Source of the DNA: an uncultured Alphaproteobacteria bacterium
GTDB taxonomy: Bacteria; Pseudomonadota; Alphaproteobacteria; RF32; CAG-239
Direction: 5' to 3'
Assembly (NCBI GenBank): GCA_934271195.1
Contig: CAKQRB010000055.1
Coordinates: forward strand, 1 to 30,888
DNA length: 30,888 nt
The notes under the pieces are model-generated. The model saw only the letters and a program-made list of their open reading frames with translations, was not told the origin of the DNA and ran no database searches. Below are positions 16,021 through 27,009 of the stretch, piece by piece. A program made the translations under genes and the position numbers. Position 1 is the first letter of the stretch, and each line of letters opens with the position of its first letter.

Positions 16021-16141
16021 GAATCGAACCCGAGAGGGCGCGAGGCGATAGAAAACTAACCAACGTTAGTTTTCGTTCCGAGCGGTGCAGTTTTGTTAAT
16101 TTGCAAGCAGCGACAGCGCAACGACGCAAATGTTACAAAAC
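16021..16141. other. Structured non-coding segment inside the tRNA 3'-end duplication
   Basis: This gap between tRNA-Gly and the next gene holds three ordered parts. GAATCGAACCCG (16021-16032) is an exact inverted copy of part of the tRNA T arm (15946-15957). GAAAACTAAC and GTTAGTTTTC (16051-16074) form a perfect 10-bp stem with a CAAC loop. GTTTTG plus ATTTGC (16090-16104) pair with GCAAAT plus CAAAAC (16126-16141) across an internal loop. It is GC-richer than the flanking AT-rich DNA. No convincing reading frame exists. It may be a tRNA-derived repeat, a small RNA or a decayed insertion. Confidence 0.5.
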
Positions 16142-16149
16142 AAACTCAA

Positions 16150-16173
16150 GATTCCCGTTGCCCGCTCCATAAA
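16150..16173 (+). repeat. Direct repeat, copy 2 (truncated tRNA 3' end; att-like)
   Basis: This is an exact 24-bp copy of 15953-15976, without the 5' part of a tRNA, so it cannot be a tRNA gene itself. The preceding ten bases (AAACAAACTC, 16138-16147) also occur just after copy 1 (15974-15983), so the junction is a nested repeat. Confidence 0.75.
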
Positions 16174-16280
16174 AAACGGAGCTCATCGTCAAAATTGTGC
16201 TTTTCAAAAATTTCCTATACTATTTACACATTTTATATTATAATTATTTAATAAAGATATATCTGCAAGAGGAAATCGCC

Positions 16281-17618
16281 ATGAAAAAAGGATTATGGAA
16301 TTCTGAACAGCAAAAAATTTTAAATCAACGGGAAGTTGATGATAAAATCTTTAAAAATATCCTAAACACGGCGGTTGAAAAAATTGAACAACACCCTTAC
16401 TGTAAAAAGATACTTGAAGGCGCCGGATATTACAAAGATGAGCGTCCTGACGGATTTGACCCCGAACATTTTTATCTTGAAAAAATTTATATCGGACATA
16501 CAACACCCAACGTTTCTCCACTGGGACACTGCACAAAAGAAAGTTTCATCTATAGAAATGTGAGTGAAAAACCAACAACGCCTGAAATCTCACGAGATGC
16601 TGTTTACATTAGCGAATTAACCACTCAAGGCATTACGATAGACACATTAAAACTTATGGCACAAAACGGCAATAAGATTGCAACCGAGCTGACAGCAAAC
16701 AACAACATTGACACATCAAAAATTTGCGATTGGCAAAATGCCGCAGAACAATACTCTTCCATAAAAGAACAACTGGAACATACTTTTCAGGAAAACCCGC
16801 AGTTTAATACAGAATTCATGAATATAACCAGTGACTGTATGGTTAATCTTATCGCCCATGAATGCGCACACGGGAATCAAATGAACAATGGCCTTGATAA
16901 TGGCTTGATAACCTCAAAATCCTTAACTCCAAAAGACCAACAAAAGGAAATAGACTTCTACTTCAAAAAAGATGAAAATGGCAAAACAGCATTTCAAAAA
17001 TGGTTTGAACAACAAGATATTAAAACCGGCTATGGAACAGACTGCATTGATGAAGCTGCTGTTATGGCCTCCTCTTATGTTGCATTTATAGCAACAAATC
17101 CCTCCAAAGAAGCTCAAACTTGGATAAATAATATGTATAATCAGCGTCTGATTAACGGACATACCATAGAACAAACCCTTGCCGATTTTGAAAAACAAAA
17201 CGGCAATTACCAACCCAATAACAAAATAATGCAACAAAAATTGGCTTGCCATATTTTCAACAGAATAAGCTCTGACTACGGACAAATCAATCTTCAAAAA
17301 ATAAAAAAACATACCAATGAAGAAAACCAACAAATAGATTACAATGCTGAAGGGATATTCAACGCCATAGAATATTCTTATCAGGAAAACTTTTTTGGTT
17401 CCGTTGAAGACTATATCCAGGCAATCCCCGGAAAAATAGCCCCCGAAAAAATAGCAAAATTAAAAATTTTTGCATTGCGCAAAAGAAAAGACAAAATGAA
17501 TACCTCCGCCTCAAATTCAGGTCAGCAAACGCCGCCTGTTTTAAAAACCGCCGATACCCAAAAAAAAGCGCTCAATCTGTCCCAATACAAAAACCTGAAA
17601 CAAACGCACGAATATTAA
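16281..17618 (+). CDS. Orphan protein with HExxH metallopeptidase-like motif
   Basis: This encodes 445 residues from the ATG at 16281, chosen because AAGAGG lies about eight bases upstream; the longer frame from 16197 has no such site. The key motif is VNLIAHECAHGNQ, with His193-Glu194-His197 forming an HExxH zinc site. Glu258 in DCIDEAAVMASSYVAF, 61 residues later, is a reasonable third ligand of gluzincin type. There is no signal peptide or membrane helix, so it is cytoplasmic or delivered by a specialised route. The C-terminal 50 residues are polar and probably disordered. The gene is AT-rich compared with the core genes and follows the tRNA-Gly duplication directly, so it is probably acquired. 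Peptidase activity is inferred from the motif only; the family is not recognised. Confidence 0.7.
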   Translation: MKKGLWNSEQQKILNQREVDDKIFKNILNTAVEKIEQHPYCKKILEGAGYYKDERPDGFDPEHFYLEKIYIGHTTPNVSPLGHCTKESFIYRNVSEKPTTPEISRDAVYISELTTQGITIDTLKLMAQNGNKIATELTANNNIDTSKICDWQNAAEQYSSIKEQLEHTFQENPQFNTEFMNITSDCMVNLIAHECAHGNQMNNGLDNGLITSKSLTPKDQQKEIDFYFKKDENGKTAFQKWFEQQDIKTGYGTDCIDEAAVMASSYVAFIATNPSKEAQTWINNMYNQRLINGHTIEQTLADFEKQNGNYQPNNKIMQQKLACHIFNRISSDYGQINLQKIKKHTNEENQQIDYNAEGIFNAIEYSYQENFFGSVEDYIQAIPGKIAPEKIAKLKIFALRKRKDKMNTSASNSGQQTPPVLKTADTQKKALNLSQYKNLKQTHEY

Positions 17619-17790
17619 ATTCTGCTTCGTTTCAGACTTTCTCAAACAAAAACTTGCGTCTTTTCACATTTCACCAACTTGCTTTGAACACATTTTTCCC
17701 AGTTAATTCCGCCAGTTGTACGGATTTTCAAACAAGATATGAACAAATCAGATTTTAAGCACTTTTAAGCTGACTTATCAGATTTTTTAC

Positions 17791-18681
17791 TTATAAGCAT
17801 TGCATATCTTGAATTTTATTTTTAACACCGGATATAGCAAAGTCAGAAGCATTATACCTATAACAAAACTCAAGCCATGTATAAAAAGCATATCCTTCCA
17901 CTTGATGAATATTTATGTTAACATCGCTCATTATCTCATATTCTTTAATAATTTTGCTTATGGTTTCGTAATTAAAATTTAGTGCTGTCTGACAAAATTC
18001 TTTATGAATATCACCAATTGCACACTCTCCAAAATCATAAATCCCTATCAATTTCTGAACATCATTGTCCACAGCCATATTTTTACCCATTATATCAAAA
18101 TGGCAGAATTTGATAATTTCATTATCATTTTTCAAATTAAATGTTTTTAAAAAGCTTTTTATAAACTTTTTTTCATCAGTCGAAAAATTCTGGTTTTGCT
18201 CATAAAAATCTAAAATTTTCTCAGAACTATCCATTTTTTCGAATTTTTTCCAGAGAGGGAGTCTGATAGTTTTTAATATTTCATCCGTTAATTTGTTTAA
18301 CTCATATATAAAAACGGCAATATCTTTATAAAAAATTTTTTTATTTTCTGACGTCCATTTAGATAATTCGTCCTGCGTCAGGTGATTCCCCTCAATTTTT
18401 TTATGCCAAAGATATAAATATGGAGTTTTTTGCAAAGATGTATATGGAATTTCTAAAGATATTTTATTTTGTAAGATATTTAACACTTGATGTTCTTTAA
18501 TGAGTTTATCCTTGGCAACTTCTCGGCACGGAAATCGGACAATAATCTCATTATTAAGCTCATAAGCAAAACTATTGTATGTATCTGAACTATGTTTTAT
18601 CTCTATTTTAGTGATATCAAAATAGTCACTTAAAATGCTTTTTATAAAATCGGTATTTTGAGCTTGTTCTTTGGTCAGCAT
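17791..18681 (-). CDS. Aminoglycoside phosphotransferase-fold (APH) kinase
   Basis: This encodes 296 residues. The nucleotide-lobe region (about 20-95) is followed by the catalytic loop FCHFDIMGKNM, with His194, Asp196 and Asn201 in the H-x-D-x4-N arrangement. IYDFGECAIGD has the metal-binding Asp216. All essential kinase residues are therefore present. APH-fold enzymes phosphorylate small molecules such as aminoglycosides, choline, homoserine or sugars; which one applies here is unknown, so a resistance label is not justified. AAGGAG lies nine bases before the ATG. It is strikingly AT-rich, with many ATA, AAA and TTT codons, unlike the nifJ gene next to it, which suggests recent transfer. 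The 17619-17790 gap before it holds nothing recognisable. Confidence 0.82.
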   Translation of the reverse strand: MLTKEQAQNTDFIKSILSDYFDITKIEIKHSSDTYNSFAYELNNEIIVRFPCREVAKDKLIKEHQVLNILQNKISLEIPYTSLQKTPYLYLWHKKIEGNHLTQDELSKWTSENKKIFYKDIAVFIYELNKLTDEILKTIRLPLWKKFEKMDSSEKILDFYEQNQNFSTDEKKFIKSFLKTFNLKNDNEIIKFCHFDIMGKNMAVDNDVQKLIGIYDFGECAIGDIHKEFCQTALNFNYETISKIIKEYEIMSDVNINIHQVEGYAFYTWLEFCYRYNASDFAISGVKNKIQDMQCL

Positions 18682-19081
18682 TAATATCTCCTTACCTAAT
18701 AATGCTTCTGATTAAAACATATAAAATTTTAATATTCAATTGATTTTTATAAATCGAGTAAATTCTCGCAATCTTCTTGAAAGATTGGATAAATCAAGAT
18801 ATTCCGTACAATATCATACCCCAACACCTTTCTGCTATTATTCCCAAAAAAGAAATATTTTTCTTAATAACTTCCCTGCCCCATCCCCCCGTATCGATTC
18901 GCCCCAACCGTAATTTTAACGGTTAATTGTGCCATTTTTTAATGGATTTTTGAAAAATATCATGCTATAAAACGCGCATATAGAGATTCTATAAAGTTTT
19001 TATAACACCGAAGCCGGCAGATCAGGCATAAAACCGTCTAATCTGGGGCTTTTTTTATTAACATTTAACTAAGGATAAAAT
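18682..19081. other. 400-bp intergenic region between APH gene and nifJ
   Basis: This AT-rich divergent region must hold the promoters of both neighbours. Next to the APH gene it contains only that gene's ribosome site. A T-tract at 18935-18951 and several TATA-like hexamers (18966, 18990, 19001) lie in the nifJ half, but no -35/-10 pair with standard spacing could be fixed. A GATTC (a GANTC site) is at 18985-18989. The only clear structured part is the hairpin at 19012-19057. No reading frame looks real. Confidence 0.5.
19012..19057 (+). terminator. Terminator-like hairpin in the nifJ leader
   Basis: AGCC (19012-19015) pairs with GGCT (19047-19050) and CAGAT (19018-19022) with ATCTG (19041-19045), with a small internal loop, and seven T follow directly. 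It lies only 25 bases before the nifJ ATG and points in the same direction. It may therefore be an attenuator or riboswitch expression platform, or the end of a short independent transcript. Confidence 0.6.
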
Positions 19082-22642
<3,561 letters not shown>

Positions 22643-22691
22643 GCAGTTTTAATTAGCCAAGGAAAAATTCTGGCGCAAGTTAAGCTGCTAA

Positions 22692-22731
22692 AAAAATCCC
22701 TGATTACAAACCATTGTAATCAGGGATTTTT
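22692..22731 (+). terminator. Strong intrinsic terminator of nifJ
   Basis: A perfect 17-bp stem (22692-22708 with 22715-22731) has a six-base loop, and the U-run is contained in the 3' arm. It lies 50 bases after the stop. The poly-A at its 5' side would let it work in both directions, but no minus-strand gene reads into it. Confidence 0.9.
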
Positions 22732-22874
22732 ATATAATTCTAATTATCTATAGAATTCCACTCATTTATAATTATATCTGAAATAATTGTTAATTAATTT
22801 GCTTTTTGCTTGGAATCCTACGCCAAATACCGCAATTTAATATCATAATCAAAAATATAATTTTGGAGATTAAA

Positions 22875-23294
22875 ATGGATAATTCAAAAAATTGCCCTTC
22901 TGAAACCGGCAATAAATTTATCCGCTACTATAATCCCGAAGGCGAAAATAACGCTTTCAAAAATCTGAACGGAGCTTTTCAACGAGGCGTTGAAGAAGAA
23001 GCCTCCATTCAGACAGCGGTAAAAATAAAACAAACCAACTCAGAAGAAAAATACAAAAATTGGATTGCAAATCACAACTCTGAACCGGAAATTGAAAAAC
23101 GTGCCAAACTCGAATTCATCAAAAAATGTGAAGAACTGGCACTCCTGCCGGAAAAAGAGCTGATAAAACTCTGCAAACGCAGTTCCGAACGCTTAAGCCA
23201 ACATTTTTTTCAAAAAAAGGACGAACTTTCTGCTGAAGAAAACGAAATTAACGAACGGGCTTATATGTTAAAGCACACATTTTATGAAAGATAA
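22875..23294 (+). CDS. Small helical protein of unknown function
   Basis: This encodes 139 residues from the ATG at 22875, chosen because TTGGAG lies about seven bases upstream; the frame is open from 22806 but without a ribosome site. The protein is hydrophilic and very rich in Glu and Lys. Two predicted helices (about 30-60 and 70-130) include PEIEKRAKLEFIKKCEELAL and EKELIKLCKRSSERL. There is no signal peptide, membrane segment or known motif. It stands alone between two terminators, more AT-rich than nifJ. An adaptor, effector or small regulatory protein are all possible; I do not recognise it. Confidence 0.6.
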   Translation: MDNSKNCPSETGNKFIRYYNPEGENNAFKNLNGAFQRGVEEEASIQTAVKIKQTNSEEKYKNWIANHNSEPEIEKRAKLEFIKKCEELALLPEKELIKLCKRSSERLSQHFFQKKDELSAEENEINERAYMLKHTFYER

Positions 23295-23300
23295 AAATCA

Positions 23301-23331
23301 AAAATCCGGAAAAATTTTCCGGATTTTTTAT
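23301..23331 (+). terminator. Intrinsic terminator after the small helical protein gene
   Basis: AAAATCCGGAAAA (23301-23313) is followed after one base by its inverted copy (23315-23327) and then by more T. The real loop will be formed by the innermost A/T bases. It starts six bases after the stop. Confidence 0.85.
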
Positions 23332-23349
23332 ATATTTATCAAAATAAGC

Positions 23350-23378
23350 TTGAATCTCAAACCCAAATAAGATATAGC
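23350..23378 (+). promoter_or_regulatory. Candidate promoter of the interrupted gene
   Basis: TTGAAT (23350-23355) and TATAGC (23373-23378) are separated by 17 bases, just behind the previous terminator. Start of transcription is expected near 23385, about 33 bases before the ATG at 23418. No clear Shine-Dalgarno sequence lies before that ATG. Confidence 0.4.
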
Positions 23379-23417
23379 TACAAAAGAGAATTATATTATT
23401 AACTAATTACTATCATT

Positions 23418-24020
23418 ATGGACATATATTTATCTAGAAACGCGGCTTACATTTTTTTTGAAAAATTAGGCAACTTGAAATCAGTTCGACTGGCTCAGGA
23501 TAAAAAAGGAAATCTGGCTTGGATTCAAAGTGATAAAAAGATGTATCGGATATCTTACCGGATTGGGGAGTTTATTGAAAAGAGCAAAAAAGAAGCCAGA
23601 GGATTTTTTTGCAAAATCAAATATAACACCCCGCTGTTGTAGCGCGGAGAACTTTACTTCTACCGCCATTATAACAAACGCCATCCGACAAATGCTTTTA
23701 TAAAACGACCGGAAATCATCTTATGCGGAGAAATGGTAAAACAACTGTTTCCCCAAAAGACAAACTTAGAACTCAAGCTCTTTGCCATTCGTCACAAAGA
23801 TACTGGGCTAAAATTGCTTAATTACCTTTGGGTATTATACGAAAACGGCAATATGATATTTTCCATTTATGCGTTTCAAAACGCCTCCAAAGAAGGAAAT
23901 GTGAAAGAATATGGCTGGCATGAAATCCAACTCGGCCAAAGTTTTTACGACACCGAAGGCCGTAAATTTTTCCTACATACGGAAAAAAATGAGTTGCGTA
24001 TATGTCAAATTAATGCATGA
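23418..24020 (+). pseudogene. Unknown gene interrupted by an in-frame TAG
   Basis: The frame opens at ATG 23418, meets TAG at 23640-23642, and then stays open in the same frame to TGA at 24018-24020. Without the TAG it would give 200 residues: 74 before, 125 after. The sequence after the stop (RGELYFYRHYNKRHPTNAFI) reads like ordinary protein. The next in-frame ATG (23733) has GGAG only two bases away and would discard 30 good codons, so two separate genes are unlikely. TAG is used as a normal stop elsewhere in the window. The product is hydrophilic with many aromatic residues and no recognised domain. Either this is a recent nonsense mutation or readthrough occurs. Confidence 0.65.
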
Positions 24021-24025
24021 ACAAT

Positions 24026-24058
24026 AAAAAACGATGAGGCAAAACTCATCGTTTTTTT
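24026..24058. terminator. Bidirectional terminator between convergent genes
   Basis: AAAAAACGATGAG (24026-24038) pairs with the inverted copy at 24045-24057 around the loop GCAAAA, with T-runs on both strands. It ends the interrupted gene on the plus strand and the M29 aminopeptidase on the minus strand. Confidence 0.88.
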
Positions 24059-24076
24059 ATCTCGGAATCTTTATTG

Positions 24077-25201
24077 TTACTTTAGATTTTCAGGATTAAG
24101 ACACTCCAGTTCTTTAATCACAAACCTTCCATCCTTACGAATAAGCACATCGTCAAACCAGATTTCACCACCACCGTATTCCGGCGTCTGAATCTGAACC
24201 AAATCCCAGTGAATGGCCGATTTATTGCCATTATCCATATCATCGTAAGAATTGCCGATAGCCATATGGAAAGATCCGGAAATCTTCTCGTCAAACAAAA
24301 TATCTAAAATCGGATGCGTAATATGCGGATTAACCCCGAGCGCAAACTCGCCAATATAACGGGAACCGGCATCCAAATCCAAAATTTTCTGAAAACGTGC
24401 GTCATTAGCCAAAGACTTAGCTTTAATAATTTTGCCGTTCTTAAATTCCAATCGGATATTGGAAAAAAACTCACCGTTATATGTCGTGTCGGTATTAAAC
24501 TGCACCACGCCGTTAATCGAATTCTTGACCGGTGCGGAATAAACCTCGCCGTCAGGAATATTTCTGTCGCCAAAACAAGGCTGCGCGCCAATCCCTTTAA
24601 TCGACAGCGTCAAATCAGTTTCTGATGCCTTAATACGGACTTTATCGGTTTTTTTCATCAGTTTAACCAGCGGTTCCATAGCTTTTTTCATTTTCTTGTA
24701 ATCAAGCAGACAGGCGTTAAAATAAAAATCCTCAAATGCCCGTGTAGACATTTTGGATGTTGCCGCCATGGTATTATTCGGATAACGCAGCACGCACCAT
24801 TTTGTCTTAGGCACTCTGAGCGCATGATGAACCGGAATCATAAAATGCTTCTGATAAAGTGTCATTTGCTTTTCATTCACGTCTGCCAGCGCAAAAAGGT
24901 CATCATTGCCGCGCAGGCCGATATAAGCCTGCGACTTTTCCATCAGTCTGGCATGAATTTTGCCGTATTCTTCAATCTGCTTGGCTGAAGCATTGCTGAC
25001 AAAATCCCGCGCAAACGCATTGTCGTTAAACATATAAAAAGGCACGCCGCCGGCTTTGGTCGCCGCAATAATAAACTCGTCAAGCAAATCTCTTGTCGAT
25101 TCGCCGAACGCTTCAATATAAATTGTTTCGCCTTTTTTCAGCTCTACCGAATTTTTGATAATATTTTCCGCCAACTGGCGCAATCTGTCATCTTTTCTCA
25201 T
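24077..25201 (-). CDS. M29 family aminopeptidase
   Basis: This encodes 374 residues from the ATG at 25201, which has GGGG about six bases upstream; other in-frame ATGs at 25213 and 25243 are less well placed. M29 enzymes (AmpS/AmpT/PepS type) are two-metal cytoplasmic peptidases that remove N-terminal residues. The metal-binding pattern is visible in the C-terminal half: the Glu in YIGEFALGVNPHI, the His in GSFHMAIGNSY, and the His and Asp in SAIHWDLVQ. The N-terminal domain (about 1-190) is the usual dimer-like region with VELKKGETIYIEAFGEST. It overlaps the upstream M17-like gene by 14 bases, so the two are translationally coupled. The M29 assignment is firm; substrate preference is unknown. 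Confidence 0.87.
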   Translation of the reverse strand: MRKDDRLRQLAENIIKNSVELKKGETIYIEAFGESTRDLLDEFIIAATKAGGVPFYMFNDNAFARDFVSNASAKQIEEYGKIHARLMEKSQAYIGLRGNDDLFALADVNEKQMTLYQKHFMIPVHHALRVPKTKWCVLRYPNNTMAATSKMSTRAFEDFYFNACLLDYKKMKKAMEPLVKLMKKTDKVRIKASETDLTLSIKGIGAQPCFGDRNIPDGEVYSAPVKNSINGVVQFNTDTTYNGEFFSNIRLEFKNGKIIKAKSLANDARFQKILDLDAGSRYIGEFALGVNPHITHPILDILFDEKISGSFHMAIGNSYDDMDNGNKSAIHWDLVQIQTPEYGGGEIWFDDVLIRKDGRFVIKELECLNPENLK

Positions 25202-25925
25202 GTTCAGCCCCATATAAAATATCATTGTAAAGACGAAAGACACATTGTTCTATATCTTCTTCCCCGCCTTTTTCTTTTATTTTATATATAGGCTCTTCTG
25301 CCAACAAATCATTAACATTTATATTTTTTTTTGCCAAAGTCATAAAAATTTTTACCCTTCTCGGCTGCTTTTGCAAAGCCAGAGCCTTCAACACAGCCGC
25401 GCCGACGGCACAGGCAAAGCGCCCCTCGGCATAATAAAACAGCGGTCTTTCAGTCTTCTCTCCATCCCATGACATCTCCCAAAAATCATCGCGCAGCAGA
25501 CTATGCTTCAACCCCAGATAAGTTAATCTTTTAATTTCACAAAAAACTTCGTAATCATCATATTTTTCCGCCGGCTCGTTCACAATATCCCGAGCATAAC
25601 GCACTACGTTGGCCAAAGCGGCATAAGGCTTGTAGAGTTCTTTCAGATTCTGCGGATTATTGCAATACAGCACAATCTGCTCCAGCATTTCTTCCGGCTC
25701 CGACTGATACTTGTCAAATATATAAGTTCCCAACTCCAGCCCCAGCGCAAATTGTAAAATCTCATTGGTTTTCATCGGCTTGTCATTCAAAGCAACCAAC
25801 AGATTTTTCTGCCGCAAATGCTTTTTCACCAGATTTTTTCCGGCAGCACACCACCCTTCATCTCCCACATCCGGCAACCGGACGTTTTTTCCTTTTGCCT
25901 CTGCAGCAAACACAATCATCACCAT
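25188..25925 (-). CDS. M17 leucyl-aminopeptidase-like protein lacking a catalytic domain
   Basis: This encodes 245 residues from the ATG at 25925, preceded by AAAGGAG at six bases; the frame is open to 25991 without such a site. Parts look like the N-terminal half of M17 aminopeptidases: FALGLELGTYIFDKYQSE and VVRYARDIVNEPAEKYDDYE recall the G-x-x-L-G-x-Y-x-F-D and A-R-D-L-V-N-x-P patterns. The lysine-rich K-G-F-D-T-G-G and N-T-D-A-E-G-R metal motifs of M17 are absent, apart from a possible remnant (FYYAEGRFACAVG). The normal M17 length is about 480-500. It overlaps the M29 peptidase start. It may be a non-catalytic partner or a decayed paralogue; the M17 link is by eye and should be treated with caution. 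Confidence 0.6.
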   Translation of the reverse strand: MVMIVFAAEAKGKNVRLPDVGDEGWCAAGKNLVKKHLRQKNLLVALNDKPMKTNEILQFALGLELGTYIFDKYQSEPEEMLEQIVLYCNNPQNLKELYKPYAALANVVRYARDIVNEPAEKYDDYEVFCEIKRLTYLGLKHSLLRDDFWEMSWDGEKTERPLFYYAEGRFACAVGAAVLKALALQKQPRRVKIFMTLAKKNINVNDLLAEEPIYKIKEKGGEEDIEQCVFRLYNDILYGAEHEKR

Positions 25926-25984
25926 ATTTTTCTCCTTTGGCTTTGCCAAAAGTATAAAAGCCAAACAATAATAATTTATGAATA

Positions 25985-26014
25985 TTGACAATCAAACATT
26001 TTTTATGCTAAATG
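25985..26014 (+). promoter_or_regulatory. Candidate promoter of sua5
   Basis: A perfect -35 box TTGACA (25985-25990) is followed after 18 bases by TAAATG (26009-26014), which is preceded by TGC as in an extended -10. The -10 itself is poor. It lies about 30 bases before the ATG. Confidence 0.3.
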
Positions 26015-26042
26015 AAACCGTTAACAGAAAGAAGATAAAGCA

Positions 26043-26984
26043 ATGAACAACATCTATGCCCCGACTGAAGAAAATATCAGACGCGCTGCCGAAACCATAA
26101 AAAACGGCGGTTTGGTTGCAATTCCGACCGATACGGTTTACGGGCTGGGGGCTGATGTTTACAATTCTAAAGCCGTCAGTAATATTTTTGCCGCCAAAGA
26201 ACGCCCGTTTTTTGACCCTCTGATCTCTCACATTGCCGATATAGACTTTCTGCCGGAATATGCTCAAACCGACAGCAGGACAATGGATCTGGCGCGTCAT
26301 TTTTGGCCAGGACCATTGACTTTTGTTCTCAAACGCAAAGACAAGGATCACGTCTTAGACTTGGTTTGCTCCGGTCTGCCCAACATTGCCGTCCGTATGC
26401 CCAACCACCCGGTCACCTTGGAACTGCTTCACCTTGCCGGCACACCGATTGCAGCTCCCTCGGCCAACAAATTCAAAACCGTATCGCCGACTACGGCTCA
26501 ACACGTTCAGGATAGTCTGGGCGACAGAGTTGATATGATTTTAGACGGCGGAAACTGCAAAATCGGTGTAGAAACAACAATTATTGACTTAACCACTAAA
26601 GACATGGTCATGTTGCGCGCCGGCGGTCTGAGTAAAGAAGACATTGAAGCCTACACCGGTGAAAAAGTTCTGATTTCCGAAGGATCCCCCGACAAACCAA
26701 GCGCCCCCGGTCAGCTTTTAAAACATTATGCCCCGGCGCACAGCCTGCGGATTAACGCCGAACGGCCGCATGAAAATGAATTTTATATCGGTTTCGGAAA
26801 GGTTGACGCTGATTTAAATTTAAGCCCGACCGGCAACCTGAACGAAGCAGCCGCCAATCTCTTTGCTTATCTGCGCCTCGCTGACAAACTGGCCGGAAAC
26901 AAAAACATTGCCGTATCTCCCATTCCCGATCAGGGTCTGGGACTGGCAATCAATGACCGCATCCGCCGTGCCGCTTATAAATAA
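26043..26984 (+). CDS. L-threonylcarbamoyladenylate synthase (Sua5 type)
   Basis: This encodes 313 residues: the YrdC/TsaC catalytic domain (about 8-200) followed by the extra C-terminal Sua5 domain (about 225-313) that TsaC lacks. It makes threonylcarbamoyl-AMP from threonine, bicarbonate and ATP, the first step of the universal t6A37 modification in ANN-decoding tRNAs. Visible motifs are GGLVAIPTDTVYGLGADVYN, KERPFFDPLISHI, FWPGPLTFVLKRK, NIAVRMPNHPV and PIAAPSANKF. The linker region GSPDKPSAPGQLLKHYAP is the usual hinge between domains. The ribosome site is weak (AAAGAAG). The gene is divergent from the M17-like gene. Confidence 0.93.
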   Translation: MNNIYAPTEENIRRAAETIKNGGLVAIPTDTVYGLGADVYNSKAVSNIFAAKERPFFDPLISHIADIDFLPEYAQTDSRTMDLARHFWPGPLTFVLKRKDKDHVLDLVCSGLPNIAVRMPNHPVTLELLHLAGTPIAAPSANKFKTVSPTTAQHVQDSLGDRVDMILDGGNCKIGVETTIIDLTTKDMVMLRAGGLSKEDIEAYTGEKVLISEGSPDKPSAPGQLLKHYAPAHSLRINAERPHENEFYIGFGKVDADLNLSPTGNLNEAAANLFAYLRLADKLAGNKNIAVSPIPDQGLGLAINDRIRRAAYK

Positions 26985-27009
26985 CCTCAAATTCAGGTCC
27001 AATCCGCCG

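Noticed and set aside
15887..16129. 80-codon minus-strand reading frame across the tRNA
   Set aside because: It is the antisense of tRNA-Gly and its flank; the peptide MERATGIEPALKAWEALVL is a familiar false product of tRNA antisense.
18941..18971. TTGAAA (18950) with TATAAA (18966) as nifJ promoter
   Set aside because: Only 10 bases separate the boxes, too close for a sigma70 promoter.
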